From positions 1 through 22,990 of the forward strand of contig CAKOVW010000018.1 of the NCBI GenBank assembly GCA_934122125.1: DNA of 22,990 nucleotides. The letters run 5' to 3'. Below, one piece after another: positions 15,775 to 22,990 of the stretch (the stretch's first letter is position 1; each line of letters opens with the position of its first letter). Below the pieces are notes generated by a model, which made no database searches, was not told where the DNA came from, and saw only the letters and a list, made by a program, of their open reading frames with translations. Source of the DNA: an uncultured Clostridia bacterium (GTDB lineage: Bacteria > Bacillota > Clostridia > TANB77 > CAG-508). The translations under genes were made by a program, and so were the position numbers.

Positions 15775-17499
15775 ATGAGTTTTAAAGATAAACTTACAAA
15801 TATAGTTAAAAATGTATTTGAATCACCTGATCAAAATGAATATAACTTTACACTATCTAGTCCTTATGAAAATGATAATAACAACATTAGCATGACACCT
15901 GAAGAGATTGATAAGAATGAGAAAATCTTTGAGGCTGAAAACATTTTTCCTAGCCTTTCTATTAATCTTGAGTATGTTAAAGTTAAATATAATCTTTTAA
16001 TAAATAGTGATATTGTTGTTAGAGAGTTCACTTTGACAGCTAGAAATAGGCAATATAAGGCTTTTCTTCTTTTGATTGATGGTATGGTAGATTCAGAACT
16101 TGTAAATGACAATGTGCTAGAAGCTCTTATGATGCGTAATAGAGCTAATATTTTTGATGGTGAACAAAATCAGGTTATAAATGAGGCTAAGACAAATAAT
16201 ATTACTGTTAGAAAAGTTAAGAAGTTTGATTTAGAAACATATATTTCTGATTGTTTGCTTCCTCAAAATAGTGTTAAAAAAGTCAATTCTTTTAAAGATG
16301 CATTTGATGGCGTTAATATGGGAGACTGTTTGCTTTTTGTTGATACTCTTGGAATTGCTTATGATATTGATGTAAAAGGATTTAAGCAAAGAGGTGTTGA
16401 ACCACCTAATAATGAGGTTATTATTAAAGGACCTCAAGAAGGATTTGTTGAAAATATTCGTACCAATACTTCTCTACTTCGTCGAATTATCAATAATGAA
16501 AATTTAATAATAGAAAGTATCGAAGTTGGTAATTTAAGCAAAACCAAATGTTGTATTTGTTATATGCAAGATATTGCAAATGCCGATTTAGTTGCAGAAG
16601 TAAAATACAGGGTTAGCAATTTAAAAATTGATGCTTTGCTTTCTAGTGGTGAACTTCAACAATTAATCGAAGATAAAAACAATTATACAATTCCACAAAT
16701 AATATCAACTGAAAGACCTGATAAGGCTGCTAAGCATTTATATAGTGGCAAAGTAGTAGTTATAGTTAATGGAAATCCTTATGTTCTTATTATGCCAGCT
16801 ACCTTTACTGATTTCATTACATCACCTGAAGATAGTAATTTAAAGTTTCAGTTTGCAAATTTTTCAAAATTTTTGCGTTTAATTTCGATTTTTACAACAC
16901 TACTTCTTCCCTGCTTATATGTTGCAATTTCAGATTTTCATCAAGAGCTACTTCCAACTGAATTGCTGTTTTCTGTAATTGCTTCAAGAGAAAATGTTCC
17001 ATTTCCTATTATTTTTGAAATTTTACTTATGGAAATTTCTTTTGAGCTTATTCGTGAAGCCGGTTTAAGAGTTCCTTCTCCTATTGGCCCAACCATTGGT
17101 ATTGTTGGTGCTTTGGTTTTAGGCCAAGCTGCTGTTAGTGCTAATATTGTAAGCCCTATTTTAATTATTGTTGTCGCAATTACTGGTATAGCATCTTTTG
17201 CTATTCCTGACTTTTACTTTGGCTATCACTTGAGAATATTAAGGTTCGGATTTACTCTTTTAGCATATATTGCAGGATTTTTTGGAATTGCTGTTGGTCT
17301 TTGCGTATATGCTACTATTTTATGTAGTATCAAATCTTTTGGAGTTCCATTTATGGCACCATATAGCCCTATTACAAACATAAATGAAAGTGGATTTTTC
17401 TTAGACCCAATGTGGAAGCGTGAAAAAAGGCCTGATTATTTAAATACTAAAAGGCAAAATTCTCAATCTCATATAAGTAGAACTTGGAAATATAAATAG
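15775..17499 (+). CDS. Spore germination protein, GerA family (receptor A subunit)
   Basis: A 574-aa A subunit of a germinant receptor, located in the spore inner membrane and responding to nutrients together with B and C subunits. A hydrophilic N-terminal region of about 360 residues holds the hallmark 'GPQEGFVENIRTNTSLLRRII' (219-239). The membrane half (about 365-525) contains 'LLPTELLFSVIASRENVPFP' and 'LRVPSPIGPTIGIVGALVLGQAAV', both strongly conserved in GerA proteins. I chose the ATG at 15775 because GGGAG lies 6 nt upstream. An ATG at 15730 would precede the predicted transcript start and adds a non-conserved segment. The B-subunit gene follows 13 nt later. The A family also includes SpoVAF, but the following B and C genes favour a receptor. 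Confidence 0.93.
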   Translation: MSFKDKLTNIVKNVFESPDQNEYNFTLSSPYENDNNNISMTPEEIDKNEKIFEAENIFPSLSINLEYVKVKYNLLINSDIVVREFTLTARNRQYKAFLLLIDGMVDSELVNDNVLEALMMRNRANIFDGEQNQVINEAKTNNITVRKVKKFDLETYISDCLLPQNSVKKVNSFKDAFDGVNMGDCLLFVDTLGIAYDIDVKGFKQRGVEPPNNEVIIKGPQEGFVENIRTNTSLLRRIINNENLIIESIEVGNLSKTKCCICYMQDIANADLVAEVKYRVSNLKIDALLSSGELQQLIEDKNNYTIPQIISTERPDKAAKHLYSGKVVVIVNGNPYVLIMPATFTDFITSPEDSNLKFQFANFSKFLRLISIFTTLLLPCLYVAISDFHQELLPTELLFSVIASRENVPFPIIFEILLMEISFELIREAGLRVPSPIGPTIGIVGALVLGQAAVSANIVSPILIIVVAITGIASFAIPDFYFGYHLRILRFGFTLLAYIAGFFGIAVGLCVYATILCSIKSFGVPFMAPYSPITNINESGFFLDPMWKREKRPDYLNTKRQNSQSHISRTWKYK

Positions 17500-17512
17500 A
17501 AAGGAGCATTTT

Positions 17513-18631
17513 ATGACAGAGCAAAAATTAGGAAAATGGGAAGCAATTATTTTAATTGTCGCTATTGTTATAAATCATATAATTTTAGGCTTACCAAGAG
17601 GTATTGTAGCTGAGCATGCTTCTTCTGCTATTCTTAATGTTATATATGTTAGTGCTATTGTTTTACTTTTAGTTTTTTTAATATGTAAATTATTAGAGCA
17701 TTTTCCTGGTTTAGATATTATAGATATTTCTGAATTTTTAGGCGGCAAAGTTTTAAAAATAGGAGTTTCAATTCTATTTTTACTATATATTACATTTATT
17801 ACTGGAATATTGCTTAGAAGTTTCTCAGAAGGATTAAAACTTATTTTCTTTCCTAGAACTTCTTTACCTATAATTATGATATTATTTTTGATAGCTATTG
17901 TAATTATGAATAAACTTAATATTGTTTCTATTGCGCGTGCTAACTTGTTTTTTACAATATTAGTTGCTGTTAGTATGATTTTTATATTTATAGGAAACTG
18001 GAAAGATCTTACTTTTGAAAAGATTTTTCCTATTTTAGGGAATGGTGCTTACACAACATTTTTTAGTGGATTAAGCAATTTATTTGCCTTTGGTGGAATT
18101 GCTTGTATATACCTTCTTCCACCTTATTTGAAAAATCAAAAAGATTTTAAAAAAGTAGCTTATACATCTGTTAGTCTTTCTGCATTTTTCTTACTAATTA
18201 GTGTGGCAACTTTACTTTTTATTTTTCCACCTACTATTATAGAGCAACAGATATTTCCTATTTATTTAGCATCTCGTTTTATAGATTTTAGTAGATTTTT
18301 TCAAAGGTTAGATGCATTATTTTTACTAATTTGGCTACTTTCAATTATATGTTATTTGGCAATTGTGCTTTATTTTTCTACTAGCATATTTAAAAAAGTT
18401 ACCAATTTAAAATATTCAAAATGGATTTCTACTTTGTTTGCTTTATTTATATTTGGAACTGCTTTAATTCCTAAAAATATGCAAGAAATAAACTTTTTAG
18501 AAAATACTGTATATAGATATATTATTTTGATTTTAGTGTTTGTATTAAGTTTTATAGTTTTAATTTTGGCTAATATAAAATATCTACGACACCAAAAAAA
18601 GAAAGGAATTACTGATGAAAACAGCATATAA
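17513..18631 (+). CDS. Spore germination protein, GerAB family (receptor B subunit)
   Basis: A 372-aa integral membrane protein of the amino acid/polyamine/organocation transporter superfamily with about ten predicted helices. In Bacillus receptors the B subunit binds the germinant. The opening 'KLGKWEAIILIVAIVINHIILGLPR' has the pattern of GerB helix 1 with its broken GLPR segment. 'LGGKVLKIGVSILFLLYITFITGILLRSFSEGLK' and the 'FFSGLSNLFAFGG' segment are also typical. AAAGGAG precedes the ATG. The 3' end overlaps the gerC-like gene by 17 bp, supporting co-translation. The ligand cannot be predicted from sequence. Confidence 0.92.
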   Translation: MTEQKLGKWEAIILIVAIVINHIILGLPRGIVAEHASSAILNVIYVSAIVLLLVFLICKLLEHFPGLDIIDISEFLGGKVLKIGVSILFLLYITFITGILLRSFSEGLKLIFFPRTSLPIIMILFLIAIVIMNKLNIVSIARANLFFTILVAVSMIFIFIGNWKDLTFEKIFPILGNGAYTTFFSGLSNLFAFGGIACIYLLPPYLKNQKDFKKVAYTSVSLSAFFLLISVATLLFIFPPTIIEQQIFPIYLASRFIDFSRFFQRLDALFLLIWLLSIICYLAIVLYFSTSIFKKVTNLKYSKWISTLFALFIFGTALIPKNMQEINFLENTVYRYIILILVFVLSFIVLILANIKYLRHQKKKGITDENSI

Positions 18632-19833
18632 ATATATTTCAATTATTTTAATTGCAATATTATTTTCTTTTGCTTTTACAAGTAGCCATCGTATTCAAAG
18701 TATAGATGACCTATCTTATATAGTTGCACTAGGTATAGATGTTGGTGATACTGAAAGACTTAAAGTTACATTTCAATTTACTAAACCAAGTGCCGCTTCT
18801 GGAGAAAGTTCTTCAAATGAAAGTTCATCTATAATTATGGATACAATAGAAGCTCCTTCTATTGATGCTGCACTTAATTTAATGAATACTTATTCTAGCA
18901 AGGAAATAAATTTATCACATTGTAAACTTATAATATTTTCTGAAGAAATTGCAATGTCTGGTATTAAAGAAGAAATATTTTCTTTAGCCAATAAAGTACA
19001 AATCAGACCAGATACAAATATCCTTATAAGTACTTCTTCTGCAAGAGATTATATTGCAAGTGTAAAGACAACGTTAGAAAATTTAATAACAAAGTTTTAT
19101 GCTACTTTTCCTAATTCTAGTGAATACACTGGCTATATTGTAGATGCTAACCTTGGACAATTTATGAATAAAATAACCTCTATTGCTTCTCAGCCTGTTG
19201 CACTTCTTCGGTAATATAATTTCTAAAAATGATTCAAATCAATCATCTAACAACAAAACTTCTGATGATTCTGGTAGCGAAATTTTAGAAGCTAAAAATG
19301 GTGTTGAAAATGTTGGTACTGCAGTGTTCAGGCAAGATAAACTTGTTGGCACTTTAACTTCTTTAGAAACTGTTGCTCATTTGATTATTACTGGTAAAGT
19401 TAAAAGCTGTAATATTTCAATGCCAGACCCTGAAGATAAAAAAAATTTAATTGACTTATATTTTGACTTTACCACAAAGCCTAAAGTTGATGTTTCACTT
19501 GTAAACGGGACACCTTATATAAAAATAAAAGTTAAAGCAAATGCAACTATTTCTTCTATTAAGCAATTGTCTAATACTAATACTAAAGAGCAAATTAAAC
19601 TGACTCAAGAATATGCTAATAATTATTTAGAAAAATTGCTTTTGCATTATTTATATAAAACTTCAAAAGAATTGAAGTCTGATTGTAGTGGTTTTGGTAA
19701 TTATGCTTTAAAAAATTTTAAAACTATGCAAGAATTAGAGAATTATAACTGGTTACAACATTATCAAGATTCATTTTTTAAGGTTGAGCCTGAAGTTGTA
19801 GTTGATTCAGGATTTTTGCTAACAGGAATTTAA
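18615..19833 (+). pseudogene. Germination protein, Ger(x)C family, frameshifted as read
   Basis: This is the receptor C subunit gene. The first part (18615-19214) encodes a hydrophobic N-terminal segment, then 'IDDLSYIVALGIDVGD', the conserved GerC opening, and ends at a TAA after '...IASQPVALLR'. The second part continues in another frame as 'GNIISKND...' through the GerC C-terminal domain. Removing one C at 19209 fuses them into 405 aa ('PVALLGNIISKN'), a normal GerC length. The second frame has only a TTG (19183) and no ribosome binding site, so it is not a separate gene. Unlike most GerC proteins it has no cysteine after the hydrophobic segment (SSHRIQS), so it cannot be a classical lipoprotein. 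AAAGGA lies 7 nt before the ATG. Confidence 0.9.
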
Positions 19834-19845
19834 AAGGAGAGTTTT

Positions 19846-20016
19846 ATGGTTGTAGTTTTTTTAGTAGTTCTATTTGCCTTATTTGCTTTAGTTGAAAGTG
19901 TCAGTTATGGGTTTTACGAAGTTGTTGTAAACAAAAATAAGCCCGGAGGCTTAATTTTAATTTTTCTTACTATTATTGGATTTATTTTTGCTATTACAAT
20001 GTATTTTATATATTAA
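19846..20016 (+). CDS. 56-aa two-helix membrane protein, possible receptor D subunit
   Basis: A small ORF directly after gerC (12 nt gap) with AAGGAGA 5 nt before its ATG. The product has a hydrophobic helix at about 1-17, a short polar loop ('YEVVVNKNKPGG') and a second helix at about 36-56. Small two-helix D subunits are encoded in or next to many ger operons of Bacillus and modulate receptor function, so this is the likely identity by size, topology and position. I could not confirm it by sequence motif. Confidence 0.72.
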   Translation: MVVVFLVVLFALFALVESVSYGFYEVVVNKNKPGGLILIFLTIIGFIFAITMYFIY

Positions 20017-20020
20017 AACG

Positions 20021-20115
20021 TGCCATTGGGGACGGAGAATTTTGGCACACTTTTAGTTAAATTGTAATGTTGTTCTTAATAAGAAATGTGCCAAAATTCT
20101 CCGTCCCCAATGGCA
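20021..20115. repeat. Perfect 29-bp inverted repeat, REP-like palindromic element
   Basis: Arms 20021-20049 and 20087-20115 are exact reverse complements separated by 37 nt. Each arm holds GGGGACGG and a TTGGCACA end. The element is clearly more GC-rich than its surroundings and fills the gap between the small ger ORF and rnr. GGGGACGG-type palindromes resemble REP-like elements thought to be moved by Y1 (RAYT) transposases, though none is encoded here. It may also act as a bidirectional terminator for the two convergent genes. Confidence 0.85.
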
Positions 20116-20120
20116 TATTT

Positions 20121-21926
20121 TTAACCCGAAATCTTTTCAAAGTCTACTTTTCTTGTTAGTTTGTCTGCAAAGATTACACGCACTTTTATGCTGTCCCCTA
20201 TTTTATATATCTTCTTGCTTTTTTCGCCTTGAAGTGTTTTCTTTTCTTCGTCATATATAAAGTATTCGTTTCCTAAGTCATCAAAACGAATTAGTCCTTC
20301 TACCGTGTTTGGAAGTTCTACAAACATTCCAAATGATGTTATACTTGAAATAATGCCCTCATATTCTTCGCCAATTTTACTTTGCATATATTCAGCTTTC
20401 TTAATTGCGTCTGCATCTCGTTCTACTTTTTGTGCAATTTTTTCTCTTTCAGATGAACGTTCTGCATATTTTACAGCTTGACTACTATATTTTTCTATTT
20501 CGTTTTCTTTTAGTTGATAGTTTTCTTCTAAGTATTTTGATATTATTCTGTGTATGAATAAGTCGGGGTATCTTCTTATTGGTGATGTGAAATGGCAATA
20601 ATATTTACTTGCAATTCCAAAGTGTCCTTTATTTTCTGCTTCATATCTTGCTACTTTTAGAGTTCTTAGTATAAGGTTTGATACTACCCTTTCTTCTGGT
20701 TTGCCTTTTACTTTTTCTAAAACTTCTGCAAATGCTTTTGGATGTATATTGTCTTTGTTTCCTTTTATTTTATATCCTAAATTCCATAAAAATTTATTAA
20801 GCTCATCTATTTTTTCTTCGTCTGGTACTTCATGTACACGATATATAAACGGAGCCTCTAACCAATAAAATTTCTCTGCTACAGTTTCATTTGCAGTTAG
20901 CATAAATTGCTCTATAATTTCATTTGCAAAATACATTTCATATTTGTCTACATTTATTGCTACTCCTTGTTCATCTAATGTTATTTTGCTTTCTGGAATA
21001 TCTAAATTTAGGCTTCCTGCTTTTGTTCTTCTTTGTTTTAATATATTTGCAAGTTCTGCCATTCTTTTAAAGTGTTCAAAGTATGGTTCACATTCTTTTA
21101 ATAATTTTTGTTTTGCTTTTGGTTTGAATATACCTTTATCTTCTGCTCCCTCTATTTCGTCTAGTATAGTTTGTACCTCTTTGTAACTCATTCTTCTAGT
21201 TACTTTTATTACGCTTTTTTGTATGTCTGAAGATACTACCTCTCCTTTTTTGTTTATTTCCATTAAAACAGTTATTGCAAATCTATCTTCTTTTTGGTTT
21301 AAACTACATATTCCATTTGATAGTTCTTTTGGAAGCATTGGTATTACTCTATCTAGCATATATATACTAGTACCTCTGATTATTGCTTCCTTGTCTAGTT
21401 TAGATTTTTCTTGAACATAATAGCTAACATCTGCAATAGACACATTTAAAAGATAATTTCCATTTTTTAATTTTTCTACTGACGCAGCATCATCTAAGTC
21501 TTTTGCATCTTCTCCGTCAATAGTAAATATTATTTTATTTCTTAAATCTAATCTATTTGGAATGTCTTTTTTAGCTACTTCTTGTTTTATTGCTTTTGCT
21601 TCATTTATAACTGCTTCTGGAAATTCATATGGCAAGTCGTAGTCTTTTACTAATGAAAGCATGTCCACTCCTGCTTGATTTATATTGCCTAGTATTTCAA
21701 TTATTTTGCCTTCTGCTTTTCTATTTTTTTCAGGTAATTTCGTTATTTGAACTACTACTTTTTGATTATTCTTGGCTTTTTTACTATTCTTTTTAGATAT
21801 GTATATATCTGTTTTTATTTTTCTGTCGTCAAGCACAACAAAACCGAAGTTTTTACTTTTTTGAAAAACTCCTACATATTTATCTTTTTCAAATTCTTGA
21901 TTTTCTTTTTTTAACTCTTCTTTCAT
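20121..21926 (-). CDS. rnr: Ribonuclease R (short form)
   Basis: A 601-aa 3'-5' exoribonuclease of the RNase II/R family that degrades structured RNA. A cold-shock-like N-terminal region (about 15-80, 'YVGVFQKSKNFGFVVLDD') leads to the RNB catalytic domain with 'TIDGEDAKDLDDA' (135-147), whose aspartates bind the metal ions, and 'HFTSPIRRYPDLFIHR'. A C-terminal S1 domain ('EEYEGIISSITSFGMFVELPNTVEGLI') ends without the usual lysine-rich tail. Bacillus RNase R is about 780 aa; here the N-terminal helix-turn-helix part is absent. An in-frame TAA lies just upstream of the AAAGGA-preceded ATG, so the short form is not a mis-called start. The secG-rnr order is common in Firmicutes. Confidence 0.94.
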   Translation of the reverse strand: MKEELKKENQEFEKDKYVGVFQKSKNFGFVVLDDRKIKTDIYISKKNSKKAKNNQKVVVQITKLPEKNRKAEGKIIEILGNINQAGVDMLSLVKDYDLPYEFPEAVINEAKAIKQEVAKKDIPNRLDLRNKIIFTIDGEDAKDLDDAASVEKLKNGNYLLNVSIADVSYYVQEKSKLDKEAIIRGTSIYMLDRVIPMLPKELSNGICSLNQKEDRFAITVLMEINKKGEVVSSDIQKSVIKVTRRMSYKEVQTILDEIEGAEDKGIFKPKAKQKLLKECEPYFEHFKRMAELANILKQRRTKAGSLNLDIPESKITLDEQGVAINVDKYEMYFANEIIEQFMLTANETVAEKFYWLEAPFIYRVHEVPDEEKIDELNKFLWNLGYKIKGNKDNIHPKAFAEVLEKVKGKPEERVVSNLILRTLKVARYEAENKGHFGIASKYYCHFTSPIRRYPDLFIHRIISKYLEENYQLKENEIEKYSSQAVKYAERSSEREKIAQKVERDADAIKKAEYMQSKIGEEYEGIISSITSFGMFVELPNTVEGLIRFDDLGNEYFIYDEEKKTLQGEKSKKIYKIGDSIKVRVIFADKLTRKVDFEKISG

Positions 21927-22000
21927 ACTTTTCCTTTACTTTTATTATGTCATAACTTTAATTAGTTATACTTTTTTATACATTAAAATCTTATAGAGTA

Positions 22001-22076
22001 GGCACAGCGACTTTGACATATATTTTTTCGTGCTTTAGACGAGAAAAAATATATTCAAAGTGCAAGCAAACGTACC
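22001..22076 (-). ncRNA. Candidate structured RNA between secG and rnr
   Basis: Read on the minus strand, GGTACG (22071-22076) can pair with TGTGCC (22001-22006) using wobbles, ACTTTGA with TCAAAGT (22055-22061 with 22010-22016), and a long A/T helix of about 12 bp closes a short loop. A TATAAT-like -10 (plus 22080-22085) lies just upstream. It could be a leader element for rnr, a small RNA or a short palindromic repeat. No known family was recognised. Confidence 0.35.
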
Positions 22077-22092
22077 GATATTATATACAGCA

Positions 22093-22123
22093 AAATGTGG
22101 CAGAATTTCATTCTGCCACATTT
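22093..22123 (-). terminator. Terminator after secG
   Basis: A 13-bp perfect stem (22093-22105 with 22111-22123) with a 5-nt loop and a short T-run toward the minus-strand 3' side, immediately downstream of the secG stop. Confidence 0.82.
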
Positions 22124-22129
22124 AAATTT

Positions 22130-22378
22130 CTATACTAGATATAGGATTCCTAAGGCAATTGCTAACACAACAAACACTATTCCAAGAATTATTGTCCATC
22201 TTTTTAGCTTACCTTGCTTTGTTCTTCCCTTATTTTGTTCATAAAAGTTATTAGTTGAAGAACCTGTAATTGTTCCTGAAGCTCCTGCTTTTTCAGTATT
22301 TTGTATAGTAGCCAAAATAATTAAAGCAATACATATAATAATATAAATAACTAATATGATATATTTTAGTATTTCCAT
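22130..22378 (-). CDS. secG: Preprotein translocase subunit SecG
   Basis: An 82-aa SecG that supports SecYE-mediated protein export in the cytoplasmic membrane. Two helices (about 4-24 and 61-81) flank the conserved loop with 'ATIQNTEKAGASGTITGSS', the family signature (Q..K..G..G...G). The ATG at 22378 is preferred because AGGAGAG lies 7 nt before it. An in-frame GTG at 22384 would leave only 1 nt spacing. It follows rplQ by about 40 nt without a terminator, so the two may share a transcript. Confidence 0.92.
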   Translation of the reverse strand: MEILKYIILVIYIIICIALIILATIQNTEKAGASGTITGSSTNNFYEQNKGRTKQGKLKRWTIILGIVFVVLAIALGILYLV

Positions 22379-22416
22379 ATTCACACTCTCCTATATTTGC
22401 TTCTTTAAAACAATTA

Positions 22417-22941
22417 TTAAACTAGTTTTAAAATAACCATTTCTGCATTATCACCTTTTCTTGGTCCTACTTTAAGTATGCTTGTGTATCCACCAACTCT
22501 ACCTTCATATTTAGGAGCAATTTCATTAAATAATTTTGCAGTTAAATCAATGTTATTTCCTTCACTATCTTTAACTTTATTAATGTTTTTCATCATTTTT
22601 CTTCTAGCATTTAATCTTGATGGCATATCTTTTTGTCTTTTCTCTGTTGTTGTTTCTTTTACTACTTTTAGATATTCTTTACCATTTTTACTTTTTACAA
22701 GTTCTGTTACTTTATTTCCCTTGCTATCTAATTTTGCTTTAGAAACTTTAACATCTACCATTTCAAAATTGTCTTTTTCTTTTACTGCTAATGAAATTAA
22801 GCTGTCTGCAATTGCTTTTACTTCTTTTGCTCTAGCTTCAGTAGTTTCAATTTGTCCATGTAGCATTAAATCTGTTGTTAATGTTTTTAACATTGCTAGT
22901 CTAATGTCTGTTGTTTTACCTAATTTTCTATTTGTAGCCAA
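22417..22941 (-). CDS. rplQ: 50S ribosomal protein L17
   Basis: Large-subunit protein L17. The N-terminus 'ATNRKLGKTTDIRLAMLKTLTTDLMLHGQIETTEARAKEVK' and the C-terminus 'GRVGGYTSILKVGPRKGDNAEMVILKLV' are both diagnostic. The start is taken as TTG at 22941, with AAGGAGG 8 nt upstream, because the family begins at this point. Reading further to 22980 adds a Lys-rich segment that overlaps the preceding gene. The 174-aa product is longer than the usual 112-130 aa owing to an inserted charged segment of about 45-50 residues around 65-125. Confidence 0.95.
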   Translation of the reverse strand: MATNRKLGKTTDIRLAMLKTLTTDLMLHGQIETTEARAKEVKAIADSLISLAVKEKDNFEMVDVKVSKAKLDSKGNKVTELVKSKNGKEYLKVVKETTTEKRQKDMPSRLNARRKMMKNINKVKDSEGNNIDLTAKLFNEIAPKYEGRVGGYTSILKVGPRKGDNAEMVILKLV

Positions 22942-22960
22942 TTTATTTTCCTCCTTCTGC

Positions 22961-22990
22961 TTATTCTTCTTCTTTGGCAAAGTCTAAATC
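22961..22990 (-). CDS. rpoA: Partial 3' end, probably RNA polymerase alpha subunit
   Basis: Only nine sense codons and a TAA are in the window, reading DLDFAKEEE. The acidic end and the position about 20 nt upstream of rplQ fit the near-universal rpoA-rplQ order. The name rests on gene order, not on sequence similarity. Confidence 0.5.
   Translation of the reverse strand, partial: DLDFAKEEE

Noticed and set aside
19183..19833. Second half of gerC as an independent gene
   Set aside because: It has only a TTG start without a ribosome binding site and continues the GerC domain in another frame, so a single-base frameshift explains it.
1..22990. CRISPR array, tRNA or rRNA genes
   Set aside because: No regularly spaced direct repeats and no cloverleaf or rRNA-like segments were seen on either strand.

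Overview
The window is AT-rich DNA from a spore-forming member of the Clostridia (Firmicutes), probably an uncultured or gut lineage. The basis is a T-box-controlled valS, the spore-coat ATPase gene spoIVA, a gerA-type germinant receptor operon, AGGAGG-type ribosome binding sites, and an rpoA/rplQ/secG/rnr housekeeping block with strongly A/T-biased codons. No rRNA, tRNA, CRISPR array or complete insertion sequence was seen.

Layout. 26-614 (+): a Phd/YefM antitoxin and RelE/ParE toxin pair, closed by a bidirectional terminator shared with valS. 646-3285 (-): valS, with a tRNA-Val T-box leader and promoter (about 3315-3588). 3671-4468 (+): a small MscS-type channel, convergent with hpt (4553-5077, -). 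5283-5993 (+): a TraX-family membrane protein. 6038-6544 (-): an unrecognised single-pass protein.

6651-13875 (-) is the most interesting region. It is a tight three-gene operon: a one-module nonribosomal peptide synthetase (condensation, adenylation, carrier, reductase), a six-pass sensor histidine kinase, and a receiver protein whose C-terminal half looks like a degenerate kinase core with no DNA-binding domain. The junctions are 3 nt and 1 nt, with each Shine-Dalgarno sequence inside the preceding gene, so the three genes are probably translated together. The domain logic suggests an N-acylated amino aldehyde or a derivative, made alongside its own membrane sensor.

14190-20016 (+) holds sporulation and germination genes. 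spoIVA is preceded by a sigma-E-like promoter. The ger operon (gerA, gerB, gerC and a 56-aa two-helix protein resembling a receptor D subunit) is preceded by a sigma-G-like promoter. As read, spoIVA and gerC each contain one extra C, in both cases inserted between T and GG. Removing that base restores a full-length protein in each case.

20021-20115 is a perfect 29-bp inverted repeat that fills the gap between the ger operon and rnr. 20121-22990 (-) carries a short RNase R, a structured intergenic hairpin, secG, rplQ with an internal insertion, and the last codons of what is probably rpoA.
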